This document shows positions 49,480-56,483 of a DNA stretch of 64,000 nt, one piece after another. Position 1 is the first letter of the stretch. Every line of letters starts with the position of its first letter. The DNA lies in NCBI GenBank assembly GCA_945865175.1, contig CAMBDA010000001.1, forward strand, positions 124,001 to 188,000. The letters are read 5' to 3'. The notes beneath the pieces were generated by a model. The model was given only the letters and a program-made list of their open reading frames with translations, was not told the DNA's origin and did no database searches. The translations under genes and the position numbers were made by a program. The DNA comes from an uncultured Prevotellaceae bacterium. GTDB lineage: Bacteria > Bacteroidota > Bacteroidia > Bacteroidales > Bacteroidaceae.

Positions 49480-49917
49480 TTAGGATTTGCGGGAATCGGC
49501 GGGAAAAGCCAGCATCAGGGCAAGAGCAATGAAAAAAGCCGCGGCGATGGTGCGGGCCACACGGTCGTACCAGGGCACACGATAAGGCGCAGGAGTACAT
49601 GTCACCTCCGACACGACGGTGTCGGTGCGCACCTCGCGAAGGGTGTCGCGCACCAGCCGCAGGCGGTATTCCACCCGCGTGTCGCGCAGGTACACGGTGT
49701 CGGGGGCCATCCGGCACAGGACCGTGTCGGGCATAGCGGCCCGCCGATAGTCCTGCCTCACATCGTGGAGCACAAAGACACTGTCGTATCGGAGCCCGTG
49801 GGACTCCACGGTGTCGCACGCAACAAGGCGGCTGGAGGCAGAAGGAACCACACGGGCACTGTGGCATGCCGCCATGAGGCTGGCAGCCAGCAGAAGGGGA
49901 AGTACGGGATGTTTCAT
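49480..49917 (-). CDS. Small lipoprotein with C-terminal membrane helix, u-spanin-like architecture
   Basis: Start chosen at MKHPVLPLLLAASLMAACHS, overlapping the previous stop by 4 bp. The 145-residue protein has an N-terminal lipobox (AASLMAAC), a middle of alternating short strands (DTVYLRDTRVEYRLRLVRDT) and a C-terminal membrane helix (TIAAAFFIALALMLAF). One anchor for each membrane in one chain is the layout of phage unimolecular spanins, which fuse the inner and outer membranes in lysis. The gene lies directly before an endolysin-like amidase. No homology is claimed; the call rests on layout and position. Confidence 0.55.
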   Translation of the reverse strand: MKHPVLPLLLAASLMAACHSARVVPSASSRLVACDTVESHGLRYDSVFVLHDVRQDYRRAAMPDTVLCRMAPDTVYLRDTRVEYRLRLVRDTLREVRTDTVVSEVTCTPAPYRVPWYDRVARTIAAAFFIALALMLAFPADSRKS

Positions 49918-50396
49918 GGCCGGACGGAGATTTGTGGAAGTTGATGGGGAAAACCAGTGACGACAAGGGTGACGGCCACGCCCCTGCCGAAGGCCTTCCT
50001 GAGCCGTTCGGAAAGGAGGCCGTAAGGGGCGCGCGTGTGCTTCATGCATCCGGGCACCACCAGGGTGCCCATGAGCACGGACCCGTCGGTGCGGCGGTGC
50101 ACGCCGTTGCCCATCTTCAGCTGGGGGCAGCATACGGGGAGCAGGGTGTTGGCATACAGTTCGCCGCCCTTCCCGCACCGCCGGCAGCGGAGCAGCACAT
50201 CCTGTGTGGGATGTTCGAGGATGAGGGGCACGTGCCGCCCGTACTGGCGGCAATAGTGGCGCAGGACAGCATACACGCCCGGACGCAATGCCCTGGACGC
50301 ATGCTCCGAGGTTTCGCAGAGCTTTTGCCCGTCGACATACAGCACACCGTCGCAGGTGTCCGTTGTCAGTTGTGTGTGAATGAGGGTGAGAGTCAT
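49914..50396 (-). CDS. DUF5675-family protein
   Basis: Start chosen at MTLTLIHTQLTTDTCDGVLY, 7 bp after the primase stop; an upstream in-frame ATG would overlap the primase gene. The 160-residue protein has LETSEHASRALRPGVYAV-like sequence (LCETSEHASRALRPGVYAV) and a later GVHRRTDGSVLMG, both typical of DUF5675. Members often occur near phage lysis genes. It overlaps the spanin-like gene by 4 bp. Biochemical role unknown. Confidence 0.75.
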   Translation of the reverse strand: MTLTLIHTQLTTDTCDGVLYVDGQKLCETSEHASRALRPGVYAVLRHYCRQYGRHVPLILEHPTQDVLLRCRRCGKGGELYANTLLPVCCPQLKMGNGVHRRTDGSVLMGTLVVPGCMKHTRAPYGLLSERLRKAFGRGVAVTLVVTGFPHQLPQISVRP

Positions 50397-50403
50397 GTCT
50401 GAG

Positions 50404-51402
50404 TCAGTTTGAGGGTTGTTGAATGGATTCATGATGAAGCCGGAAAAGGTCGGAATAGTCCTTGCAGCCCGCCGGCAAAGAATGCCTCCGGAGCGTGGTG
50501 CCCAGGCTTGTGGCCAGCTGGAGGAGCGACTGGAAGAGCCGCTCTCCGGGCTCGTCGGCATCGGGGTAGATGTGCAGGTCGAGCGGTCCCATCCGGTCGA
50601 CCAGCATGCGCAGGGCCTCCCTGTCGGCCTGGGTGAGCAGGGTGGCCGAGGGAATGGCGATGGCCTTGTGTCCGGCCGAGAGCAGGGCCATACAGTCGGT
50701 GACGCCCTCGGCGATGTAGAGCGGTTCGCCCGGCTGGAGCAGCATGAGCACGGGCAGGTTGTAGATGCCACACCGTCCGCCACTGGGAAAACGGAAGCGC
50801 GGAGGCACGGGCACGAGTGTGTGCCCCTTATCTGAGACCGACGGGCCCAGGTAGCGCGACTGCACGGTAATCAGCTTCCCCGCCGGCGAACGGTAAGGGA
50901 TGAGCAGGGCCGGTGCGTCATAGAACGGCCTGCCGTAGCGCCAGCAGGGCATCGGGTGCGAGATGCTGGTGATGCCCAGCCAGCGTACCACCTCGGGCCG
51001 GTAGTGACGCTCCTGGAACAGGAACTGTCGTGCCTCCGGGCTGAGCACAGGACGTGCCACCAGCGACTCCAGGTACTCGGTGTCCACAGGGAAAGCCGGA
51101 CGTAGCCGCGGAAGCGGCAGGCGGCTGGAGGCCATGGACAGAATCACGTGATGACGGGCTTCCAGCCACCGGCAGGCCTGGGGCAGGGAGATGTTCCACC
51201 GATGCATGACCAGGTCGATGGGGCCGCCGTGGGCATTGCAGGCAAAGCAGTGGAAGGTGTTGCGACCCACATGGAAGTGGAGCGAGGGATGCCTGTCTTC
51301 ATGAAAAGGGCAGCGTGCCAGATGGCGCACCACGGGTATGCCCAGGTCGGCAGCCACAGCCTCGATGGGCAGGCTGCGAAAGGTTTCCAGATTCTGTATC
51401 AT
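50404..51402 (-). CDS. CHC2 zinc-finger/Toprim primase-like protein
   Basis: The 332-residue protein has a DnaG-type CHC2 zinc finger at residues ~31-60 (CPFHEDRHPSLHFH, then FHCFACNAHGGPIDLV) and a Toprim domain from ~210 (PLYIAEGVTDCMALLSAG, LHIYPDADEPGERLF). It lacks the DnaB-interacting C-terminus of chromosomal DnaG, as in primases of phages and mobile elements. The start overlaps the DUF3987 stop (ATGA). It probably acts with the DUF3987 protein in replication of a mobile element, present or past. Confidence 0.85.
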   Translation of the reverse strand: MIQNLETFRSLPIEAVAADLGIPVVRHLARCPFHEDRHPSLHFHVGRNTFHCFACNAHGGPIDLVMHRWNISLPQACRWLEARHHVILSMASSRLPLPRLRPAFPVDTEYLESLVARPVLSPEARQFLFQERHYRPEVVRWLGITSISHPMPCWRYGRPFYDAPALLIPYRSPAGKLITVQSRYLGPSVSDKGHTLVPVPPRFRFPSGGRCGIYNLPVLMLLQPGEPLYIAEGVTDCMALLSAGHKAIAIPSATLLTQADREALRMLVDRMGPLDLHIYPDADEPGERLFQSLLQLATSLGTTLRRHSLPAGCKDYSDLFRLHHESIQQPSN

Positions 51403-52778
51403 TTTGCGTCGGTTTTATGGGTTTTGCGATAAAGGTCGTTCTCCACAAGCTCAATGTCGCCCGACTTGGTCCAGAGGTACAGGAACTTGCGTCCTGAGGT
51501 GCACAAGTCGCTGGCCTCCACCAGGTCGTAGAGCATCTGCCGGGAAAAGCGTTCGGGCAGGAGGGCATAGATGCCGGGAAAGCGCACCTGCTTCTGCCTT
51601 CTGGACGACTTCTTGTGGATTTCCTCAAAACGTTCTCCCCACATTTCCAGCAGTGTGTGCAGGCAGTATTCGGCCAGGAAGGTGTAGAGTTTCTTGCAGT
51701 GGCGGCGGGCTTTGCTTTCGGCGGTGCCCTGGAGCTGGTACAGGTAGTAGCACAGGGCCGTCATGCGGTAGGCATTCACACTGGCACGCTTGCGGAACAC
51801 GTCCAGTGCCGTGGAGCCGTTGAGCAGTGCCTGGTGCCCCTTGGCGCGGCACCAGGCAGCCACAGTGCTGTCGATCCACTTCATGTCCAGATGGTTTTCG
51901 GGCTGCAGCGTGCCGTCGGGCTTGAAGGTGTCCTCCATCATCCGGTCCAGGGTGGCCCGGATGGCGGAGAGCTGCTCCTCGGTGTAGGGGCGGAAACGAT
52001 AGCCGTCGGCACCCAGCTGGTCGGGCATCATGCACAGGATGCAGCGCGTGATGTTGCCGCCCTCGATGGAGTCCTCGTCCATATAGCGGTCCAGGGCCGA
52101 GGGGGTGGCACAGAACAGGGTGCACATGTTGATGTCCACGATGGCCGAATAGCTCTCGGCCGACATGAAGTCGATGCCGAACGTGGCCCCCAGGTCGAAG
52201 CTGTTGCGCAGGATGGTGCGCAGGTTGCTGTAGCCGTTCTTGCCGGCATCCACCATTTGGGCCAGTTCGTCGGAAAACATGAAGAAGGTGAGCGAGCAGC
52301 CATACCTGCGCATATGGTTGGCTGTTCGCTTCACGAGCATCGTCTTGCTGATGGTGGGCGGTATCAGGCGGATGATGGTGAGGGGCTCGGGTTCCAGGCG
52401 CTCGTTGGCCTTGCGGCACCGTTTGCGCTCGCGGTGGTCCTGCTCCTTCTGGCGTTCGCCCTTGTCGTGCTCCTTCAGGGTGTAGCCCATGATGAGGTCT
52501 TCGATGATGCAGACATACGACTTGCCCGACGACTGCGCCCCCACCACAATCACCTGCAGCAGCAGGGCCGAGGGGCGGCCGTCGTAATAGTAGCGGAGCC
52601 GCACCCTGGGGAGCAGGGCGCACAGCGGCGACACGGAGGCCAGGAAATACTGGAGAATCAGGCCCTCAGGGGCATTGCTCACGATTTCGCGCAGCGGACT
52701 GGGCAGTTCGGAGGGCCGGAGGGGAAAGCCGGCACTTGCCTGCTCGTCCAGGGAGGGGAAGCTGTTCTGGGTTTTCAT
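51399..52778 (-). CDS. DUF3987-family P-loop protein
   Basis: Start chosen at MKTQNSFPSLDEQASAGFPL, overlapping the upstream gene by 4 bp. The 459-residue protein has a Walker A-like VVGAQSSGKSYVCIIEDL near residue 75, a highly charged stretch (KEHDKGERQKEQDHRERKR), FFMFSDELAQMVDAG (a likely Walker B-type DE) and the DUF3987 segment FDLGATFGIDFMSAESYSAI. DUF3987 proteins pair with primases in Bacteroidetes mobile elements and are thought to be helicase-like. Confidence 0.8.
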   Translation of the reverse strand: MKTQNSFPSLDEQASAGFPLRPSELPSPLREIVSNAPEGLILQYFLASVSPLCALLPRVRLRYYYDGRPSALLLQVIVVGAQSSGKSYVCIIEDLIMGYTLKEHDKGERQKEQDHRERKRCRKANERLEPEPLTIIRLIPPTISKTMLVKRTANHMRRYGCSLTFFMFSDELAQMVDAGKNGYSNLRTILRNSFDLGATFGIDFMSAESYSAIVDINMCTLFCATPSALDRYMDEDSIEGGNITRCILCMMPDQLGADGYRFRPYTEEQLSAIRATLDRMMEDTFKPDGTLQPENHLDMKWIDSTVAAWCRAKGHQALLNGSTALDVFRKRASVNAYRMTALCYYLYQLQGTAESKARRHCKKLYTFLAEYCLHTLLEMWGERFEEIHKKSSRRQKQVRFPGIYALLPERFSRQMLYDLVEASDLCTSGRKFLYLWTKSGDIELVENDLYRKTHKTDAK

Positions 52779-53050
52779 GCGGGAATGTCTTTTTTCAGTT
52801 GTTCTACGATGTGGTGGAAAATCAGGCAGCTGAGCGGTGAGGAAAGGTAGCCTTCGCAGTAGGTGCGGCTGTCCTTGAGATGGGCTGCCAGGGCCACGGA
52901 CAGCTCGTTCTGGAGATGGCATTTCAGGCTGTGGAAGATGCCTGCCACCAGCACCTGCTGCTGATGATTGAGGAGTGGCCAGAGGAGCGACTGGGCGCTG
53001 ACAAAGTGCGGGTCGTAGCCGCGGCGGCCGGGAAGAAGATGTTGTGCCAT
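52775..53050 (-). CDS. Small protein of unknown function, first gene of leftward operon
   Basis: Start chosen at MAQHLLPGRRGYDPHFVSAQ; a longer frame would run back over the promoter. The 91-residue protein has a helical body (LLWPLLNHQQQVLVAGIFHSL, CEGYLSSPLSCLIFHHIVEQL). Not recognised. It is the first gene after the iteron-bearing promoter and overlaps the DUF3987 gene by 4 bp. Confidence 0.65.
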   Translation of the reverse strand: MAQHLLPGRRGYDPHFVSAQSLLWPLLNHQQQVLVAGIFHSLKCHLQNELSVALAAHLKDSRTYCEGYLSSPLSCLIFHHIVEQLKKDIPA

Positions 53051-53093
53051 AGTGTAACATTGAGTTAAATGGTTGATAATCAAATTGTCGGTG

Positions 53094-53125
53094 CAAAAGT
53101 ACGCCAGAAATTCGGCTGAACGAAA
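53094..53125 (-). promoter_or_regulatory. Leftward promoter of the primase/lysis operon
   Basis: Minus strand TACTTTTG (53094-53101) with a TTT at 53123-53125, 21 bp upstream. The -33 side overlaps the first TGAACG box (53117-53122), so protein bound there should affect this promoter. Confidence 0.55.
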
Positions 53126-53159
53126 CATGAACGCCTGCTGAACGTTCAAAGCATGTTCA
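53117..53159. repeat. Helically phased TGAACG/GTTCA boxes between divergent promoters
   Basis: TGAACG occurs at 53117, 53128 and 53139, exactly 11 bp apart. The inverted word GTTCA follows at 53144 and 53155, also 11 bp apart. All five fall on one face of the helix, the pattern of an operator or iteron for a cooperative DNA-binding protein. They lie between the two divergent promoters. Confidence 0.7.
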
Positions 53160-53190
53160 ACGTGAATTGAAATTTTTTTTCACTTTTTTC

Positions 53191-53221
53191 TTGTCCGGTT
53201 TAAGGAAAATTTGTAATTTTG
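53191..53221 (+). promoter_or_regulatory. Rightward promoter of the 53246 gene
   Basis: TTG (53191-53193), 20 bp, TAATTTTG (53214-53221), 24 bp before the start codon. Confidence 0.7.
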
Positions 53222-53245
53222 TGGTGAACCAAATTTTTAATCGCT

Positions 53246-53836
53246 ATGGAAACGACAGAGAAGAGGAGAATCCACTACACAGGTTCACAATTCAACGTGT
53301 TCAATATCAATAATATTGAACAATTTATCAACAGCCCTGTACACTGCCAGGACAGGAATGGCTACAGCCAGGGCGCATTTGAGGAAAACGGGGATAGGGA
53401 GGAGGCCGAGGAGATTCACGATGCCGAGGAGGCCGGGCCGCTGGCCGCACAGGTGTCCCAGTCGGAGGTGAGGCAGCAGATGCTGGCCTATGTGATGAGG
53501 CTCTATCCGCGCTATGTGGCCCCGCTGTGGCAGCCTGCCTACCAGCCGCTGTGGGAGGACATCCTGCAGCAGCCCGAGGTGGAGGAACTGCTCCTGGGCG
53601 GCCGCCATCAGCAGGGCGTACCCTACAACCGCCGCCAGCTGTGCCGCATCATCCACTACCTCCACGTGGGCCAGAAGGTGCTGCGCGAGTCGGCCACCAA
53701 CACGGAGCTGGGTGTGGCACTGGAGGGGACGGACGACGCAAAGGTGAGAACACAATTTTCATACCTTCCCGAGGGCAGGGAGGTTTGTCAGGTGCTGGCC
53801 GCTGCGGTGGCCCGCCATCGCCCTGAAGCCTCATGA
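53246..53836 (+). CDS. Protein of unknown function, divergent partner of primase operon
   Basis: The 196-residue protein is not recognised. It starts METTEKRRIHYTGSQFNVFN, has an acidic segment (EENGDREEAEEIHDAEEAG) and a C-terminal half rich in Leu and Tyr (QQMLAYVMRLYPRYVAPLWQP, LLLGGRHQQGVPYNRRQLCRI). No signal peptide or membrane helix is seen. It is transcribed from the divergent promoter with the phased boxes, and it is a candidate regulator or replication partner by position only. Confidence 0.7.
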   Translation: METTEKRRIHYTGSQFNVFNINNIEQFINSPVHCQDRNGYSQGAFEENGDREEAEEIHDAEEAGPLAAQVSQSEVRQQMLAYVMRLYPRYVAPLWQPAYQPLWEDILQQPEVEELLLGGRHQQGVPYNRRQLCRIIHYLHVGQKVLRESATNTELGVALEGTDDAKVRTQFSYLPEGREVCQVLAAAVARHRPEAS

Positions 53837-53851
53837 TGCAACGGCCAGGGT

Positions 53852-54095
53852 GTCCACAGTGTCCCGCGTCCACTGGAACCGATTTGCACCTGCACACCCT
53901 ACAACCGGCTGCCCTGTTTGAGGCCTGGAGAGGATAAAAAGAGGGAATAACAACGGTTTTTCGAGTTAATAAATACTAATTCATCTCGCACGCGCGATGT
54001 AGACTTGGGATTAGTAGAAAAGAACTGTTGATTGATGGATAAAATGAGGATCATACGCCCCAATTCGGTTCCAGTGGACGCGGGACACTGTGGAC
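53852..54095. repeat. Perfect 30-bp inverted repeat flanking 184 bp
   Basis: The 30 bp at 53852-53881 reappear exactly, inverted, at 54066-54095; the match extends further with one extra base. The shared core reads TGTCCCGCGTCCAC, and this core occurs a third time at 54229-54242 in the first orientation. The 184 bp between arms have no gene and no clear promoter. It may be a recombination or protein-binding site, or a long RNA hairpin. Confidence 0.85.
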
Positions 54096-54126
54096 GCTCA
54101 GGGCATCAGACAGTGCCGCGCTGCTG

Positions 54127-54180
54127 CCTAACTGGAAAAAAATTGCGGCCCAACTGGGTAGCAAAATTTCTCCAGTTAGG
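54127..54180. other. Long imperfect hairpin in non-coding stretch
   Basis: CCTAACTGGA (54127-54136) pairs perfectly with TCCAGTTAGG (54171-54180), and the inner A/T-rich parts also pair largely. The rest of 53837-54453 shows no gene; it holds this hairpin, the inverted repeat and the HU promoter. Confidence 0.6.
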
Positions 54181-54293
54181 AAACAAAAAGGGCTCTGCCC
54201 CCCCCTCTAAAGGCCCTCGGAAAACGGGTGTCCCGCGTCCACCGCGATACACATGCGAGCGCTCACCCGCGTAGCAGCAGCCACGCTGCACGG

Positions 54294-54361
54294 CAGGTCG
54301 GAAACGAAGCCACGCCAGGTCGGAAACCCCTTGCAGGGATGGAAAACATGTCGTAACTTTG
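54294..54361 (+). promoter_or_regulatory. HU-like gene promoter with upstream direct repeat
   Basis: TTG (54331-54333), 20 bp, TAACTTTG (54354-54361). Just upstream CAGGTCGGAAAC occurs twice (54294-54305 and 54316-54327), 22 bp apart (two helical turns), a likely activator site. Confidence 0.65.
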
Positions 54362-54453
54362 CACCGTCGAAAAGCCGGAGATGCTACAGGGCACCATACG
54401 GCCGGAGACACCTAAACAGATAAATCGCCAAAACTCAAAAAACTCGTATCACC

Positions 54454-55020
54454 ATGAGTATCAGACTTAAAGCCATCGAGCGCAAGCTGCAGGTAGGCCA
54501 GAATGCTGGCGAGTATCGTTACTTCCTCCAGGCAGAGCTGTACAACAGGCTCTCCGAGGACAAAGTCATCACCGAAGCGGCCCTCCGCTCGGGCATCCCC
54601 CGCGGCACCATCAGCTCGTCCTGGGATGCCATCGGAGAGGTCATCGGGGCCTGGAGCACCGAGGGCCACAGCGTAGCCATCCCCGGTCTGGGCACCATGC
54701 GCTTCGGGGTACGTGCCACCTCCGTAAACGATGTGAACAAGGTGGCCACCAGCCTCATCACCTCGCGCCGTGTCATCTTCACGCCCACGCCCGACATCAA
54801 GCGCTCCCTGGCCGAAACCACCATCAGCATCACCTGCTACGACCGCAACGGCAAGGTTGTGAAGCGCGTGAACGCTGACGACGAGGGCAACGTGGAGGAT
54901 CCCGAAAATGATCCGCAGGACCCCTCCGGCAGTGGCTCCGGCACCGATGAAGCCGGCGGCAGCGACAACACAGGCGGCAGCGACAACACCGGCGGCAGTG
55001 ACGCGCCCAGCTTCAACTAG
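54454..55020 (+). CDS. HU-related DNA-binding protein with acidic Gly/Ser tail
   Basis: The 188-residue protein has the HU-related fold of Bacteroidetes (MSIRLKAIERKLQVGQNAGEY; LSEDKVITEAALRSGIPRGT; VAIPGLGTMRFGVRA; RRVIFTPTPDIKRSL). After residue ~140 it has an acidic, low-complexity tail with repeated GGSDNT units. HU proteins bend and coat DNA; the tail may limit or direct binding. It heads the rightward group of small membrane-protein genes and has its own promoter. Confidence 0.88.
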   Translation: MSIRLKAIERKLQVGQNAGEYRYFLQAELYNRLSEDKVITEAALRSGIPRGTISSSWDAIGEVIGAWSTEGHSVAIPGLGTMRFGVRATSVNDVNKVATSLITSRRVIFTPTPDIKRSLAETTISITCYDRNGKVVKRVNADDEGNVEDPENDPQDPSGSGSGTDEAGGSDNTGGSDNTGGSDAPSFN

Positions 55021-55039
55021 CCCCATTCCCTCCTGATCT

Positions 55040-55068
55040 GCAGCGGGGGGAGCCCCTCCTCCCGCTGC
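55040..55068 (+). terminator. GC-rich hairpin after the HU-like gene
   Basis: GCAGCGGGGGGAG pairs with CTCCTCCCGCTGC around a CCC loop, 19 bp after the stop. No T-run follows, so it may only attenuate transcription into the small membrane-protein genes. Confidence 0.5.
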
Positions 55069-55102
55069 ACTTCCACCCCTCCATCTGAAACCCGTATCGC
55101 CC

Positions 55103-55327
55103 ATGTCATCAAAACATACCATCCAACAGCTAACCGCCTCATTCACAGTGTGCTTTGGCGTAGCGCTCATCACCGCGGCCTTCTTTGTGCCGCCCATGGG
55201 GGTCATCGACCCCACCGTTCTCACTGCATTCGGTGAGCTTCTCACCTTTGCCGGTTCTCTCATTGGCATTGACAGTCATTACCGATTCAAACATCGGACT
55301 GACGCAGGAACAGACACATCACCCTAA
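55103..55327 (+). CDS. Small two-helix membrane protein, holin-like
   Basis: The 74-residue protein has two hydrophobic helices (FTVCFGVALITAAFFVPPM and VLTAFGELLTFAGSLIGI) and a charged C-terminus (DSHYRFKHRTDAG). Size and layout fit a class II phage holin. It lies in the same islet as the signal-less amidase and spanin-like gene. Function is inferred only. Confidence 0.6.
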   Translation: MSSKHTIQQLTASFTVCFGVALITAAFFVPPMGVIDPTVLTAFGELLTFAGSLIGIDSHYRFKHRTDAGTDTSP

Positions 55328-55341
55328 CGACGCACAATCCT

Positions 55342-55761
55342 ATGAAAGAAGAGATTACGACACGCCCACCCTCCACTCCGCTCCATCTCCATGGCAGCGA
55401 CAACCAGGCCAACCACTTCCAGGCCGACAAGATTGACTCCGTTAAGAACATCGTGGAGAACTACGATCAGAAATACGAGGTCCACGTGCACCTCTCCCCA
55501 AGCACGCCCCCACCCCGCTCCTGCGGTCGCCCAGGAACCGCCTGTTCCAACTTGCGGACATGCATCCTGGACCTCATAGGCCTTGAAGCCGTGCTGGCAC
55601 TGCTGCTGGCAGCGGCCCACTTTTCCGGCCATGGCCAGGACCTCTTTCTGGGCAACCCGCTCTCCAAGGTGCTCCTGCTCTTCATGATGCTCACGCTGAC
55701 GATGCTGTCAGGCTTCTGTCTTTTACTCACCCTGCTGCAATCCAGCCGCTGCGGTGACTAG
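55342..55761 (+). CDS. Small protein with two C-terminal membrane helices
   Basis: The 139-residue protein has a soluble N-terminus (NHFQADKIDSVKNIVENYDQ) and two hydrophobic helices (DLIGLEAVLALLLAAAHF and SKVLLLFMMLTLTMLSGFCLLL). Not recognised. It starts 14 bp after the holin-like gene, so the two are probably co-transcribed. Confidence 0.55.
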   Translation: MKEEITTRPPSTPLHLHGSDNQANHFQADKIDSVKNIVENYDQKYEVHVHLSPSTPPPRSCGRPGTACSNLRTCILDLIGLEAVLALLLAAAHFSGHGQDLFLGNPLSKVLLLFMMLTLTMLSGFCLLLTLLQSSRCGD

Positions 55762-55811
55762 CCGAGCCATCCTTCCACCTATCTACAAACCCCTAAAATA
55801 CAAGAAAAAAA

Positions 55812-56078
55812 ATGAACAGATTCATCATTCCCATGGCGGAGGGCAAGGCCCTCCCCATCATCCAGACTCCCATACCCGTTTCGGATGAAAAGGCATTGCC
55901 CAGCACATGCCACCAGCACATCTTCACCTGCATCAACAGCAGTTTCGTGGACACCCCCATCCTGTGTATCAGCTTCGTGGGCTTTGTGCTGGCCGGCCTG
56001 GCCATGCACATACAGTTCAAGAACCATCATCCGTCCGACTCCTCCCATCCCGACAAACCGGACAATCCCAGCCATTAA
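55812..56078 (+). CDS. Small single-helix membrane protein
   Basis: The 88-residue protein has one hydrophobic helix (ILCISFVGFVLAGLAMHI) and a Pro/Ser/Asp-rich C-terminus (HPSDSSHPDKPDNPSH). Not recognised. It is the last gene of the islet, followed by two hairpins and the intron fragment. Confidence 0.5.
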   Translation: MNRFIIPMAEGKALPIIQTPIPVSDEKALPSTCHQHIFTCINSSFVDTPILCISFVGFVLAGLAMHIQFKNHHPSDSSHPDKPDNPSH

Positions 56079-56132
56079 CAGGAATCTTCCACACCGTACG
56101 CAAGGAAAATTCCCCCAAGGATTACCAGCCAA

Positions 56133-56181
56133 CACCCCCCAAAAGGGGTGATACCATTCAGCACAGGGCACCAGCCCTGTG
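56133..56181 (+). terminator. Pair of hairpins after the small membrane-protein genes
   Basis: CACCCC/GGGGTG (56133-56150) and CACAGGGC/GCCCTGTG (56162-56181). No T-runs follow. The rest of 56079-56293 shows no gene and could hold degraded intron sequence. Confidence 0.45.
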
Positions 56182-56293
56182 TTCCACGAATATCCCCAAA
56201 TATCGATAACCCGTCCACCCCAGGCCCCTTCGGGTAGGGTGTTCAAAATAGCCGTTTCATTCGAGCCTCTATGCACAAAACGTTGAGTGTGAA

Positions 56294-56367
56294 GAGCCGT
56301 GTGAGGGGAGACTTTCACGCACGGTTCTGTGAGAGGGTGAGGGTGAAACTCCCTCGCTCTACTCGAC
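56294..56367 (+). mobile_element. Group II intron 3' end (domains V and VI), orphan fragment
   Basis: Domain V is a canonical 34 nt (56294-56327): it begins GAGCCGTGTG with the AGC triad, has a GAGA tetraloop, and ends CGCACGGTTC. Domain VI (about 56330-56360) follows with a GAGGG/CCCTC stem and a likely branch A at 56361, and the element ends ACTCGAC (56361-56367). No reverse transcriptase gene or 5' end is visible upstream, so this is a remnant. Confidence 0.88.
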
Positions 56368-56376
56368 CCTGCCCCT

Positions 56377-56457
56377 GGTCTTTACTTTATGTAAGACCGA
56401 AACATCCGGATGGCCCTGTGTTGGGGCGGTCTTACATAAAGTAAAGATCCTACAGCG
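56377..56457. repeat. REP-type paired hairpin, copy A (diverged)
   Basis: Two hairpins in opposite orientation: left GGTCTTTAC/GTAAGACC (56377-56398), right starting GGTCTTAC at 56428, with the foot CTAC (inverse GTAG) at 56450-56453 and CTACAGCGG. The left foot is lost. It begins 9 bp after the intron fragment and lies after the 56484-58568 gene. Confidence 0.75.
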
Positions 56458-56483
56458 GGAGACATCGGCGGCGGGTATTCCCG

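Noticed and set aside
53882..54065. Invertible promoter between the 30-bp inverted arms
   Set aside because: The size fits, but no TAnnTTTG box was found on either strand and no recombinase is nearby, so only the inverted repeat is reported.
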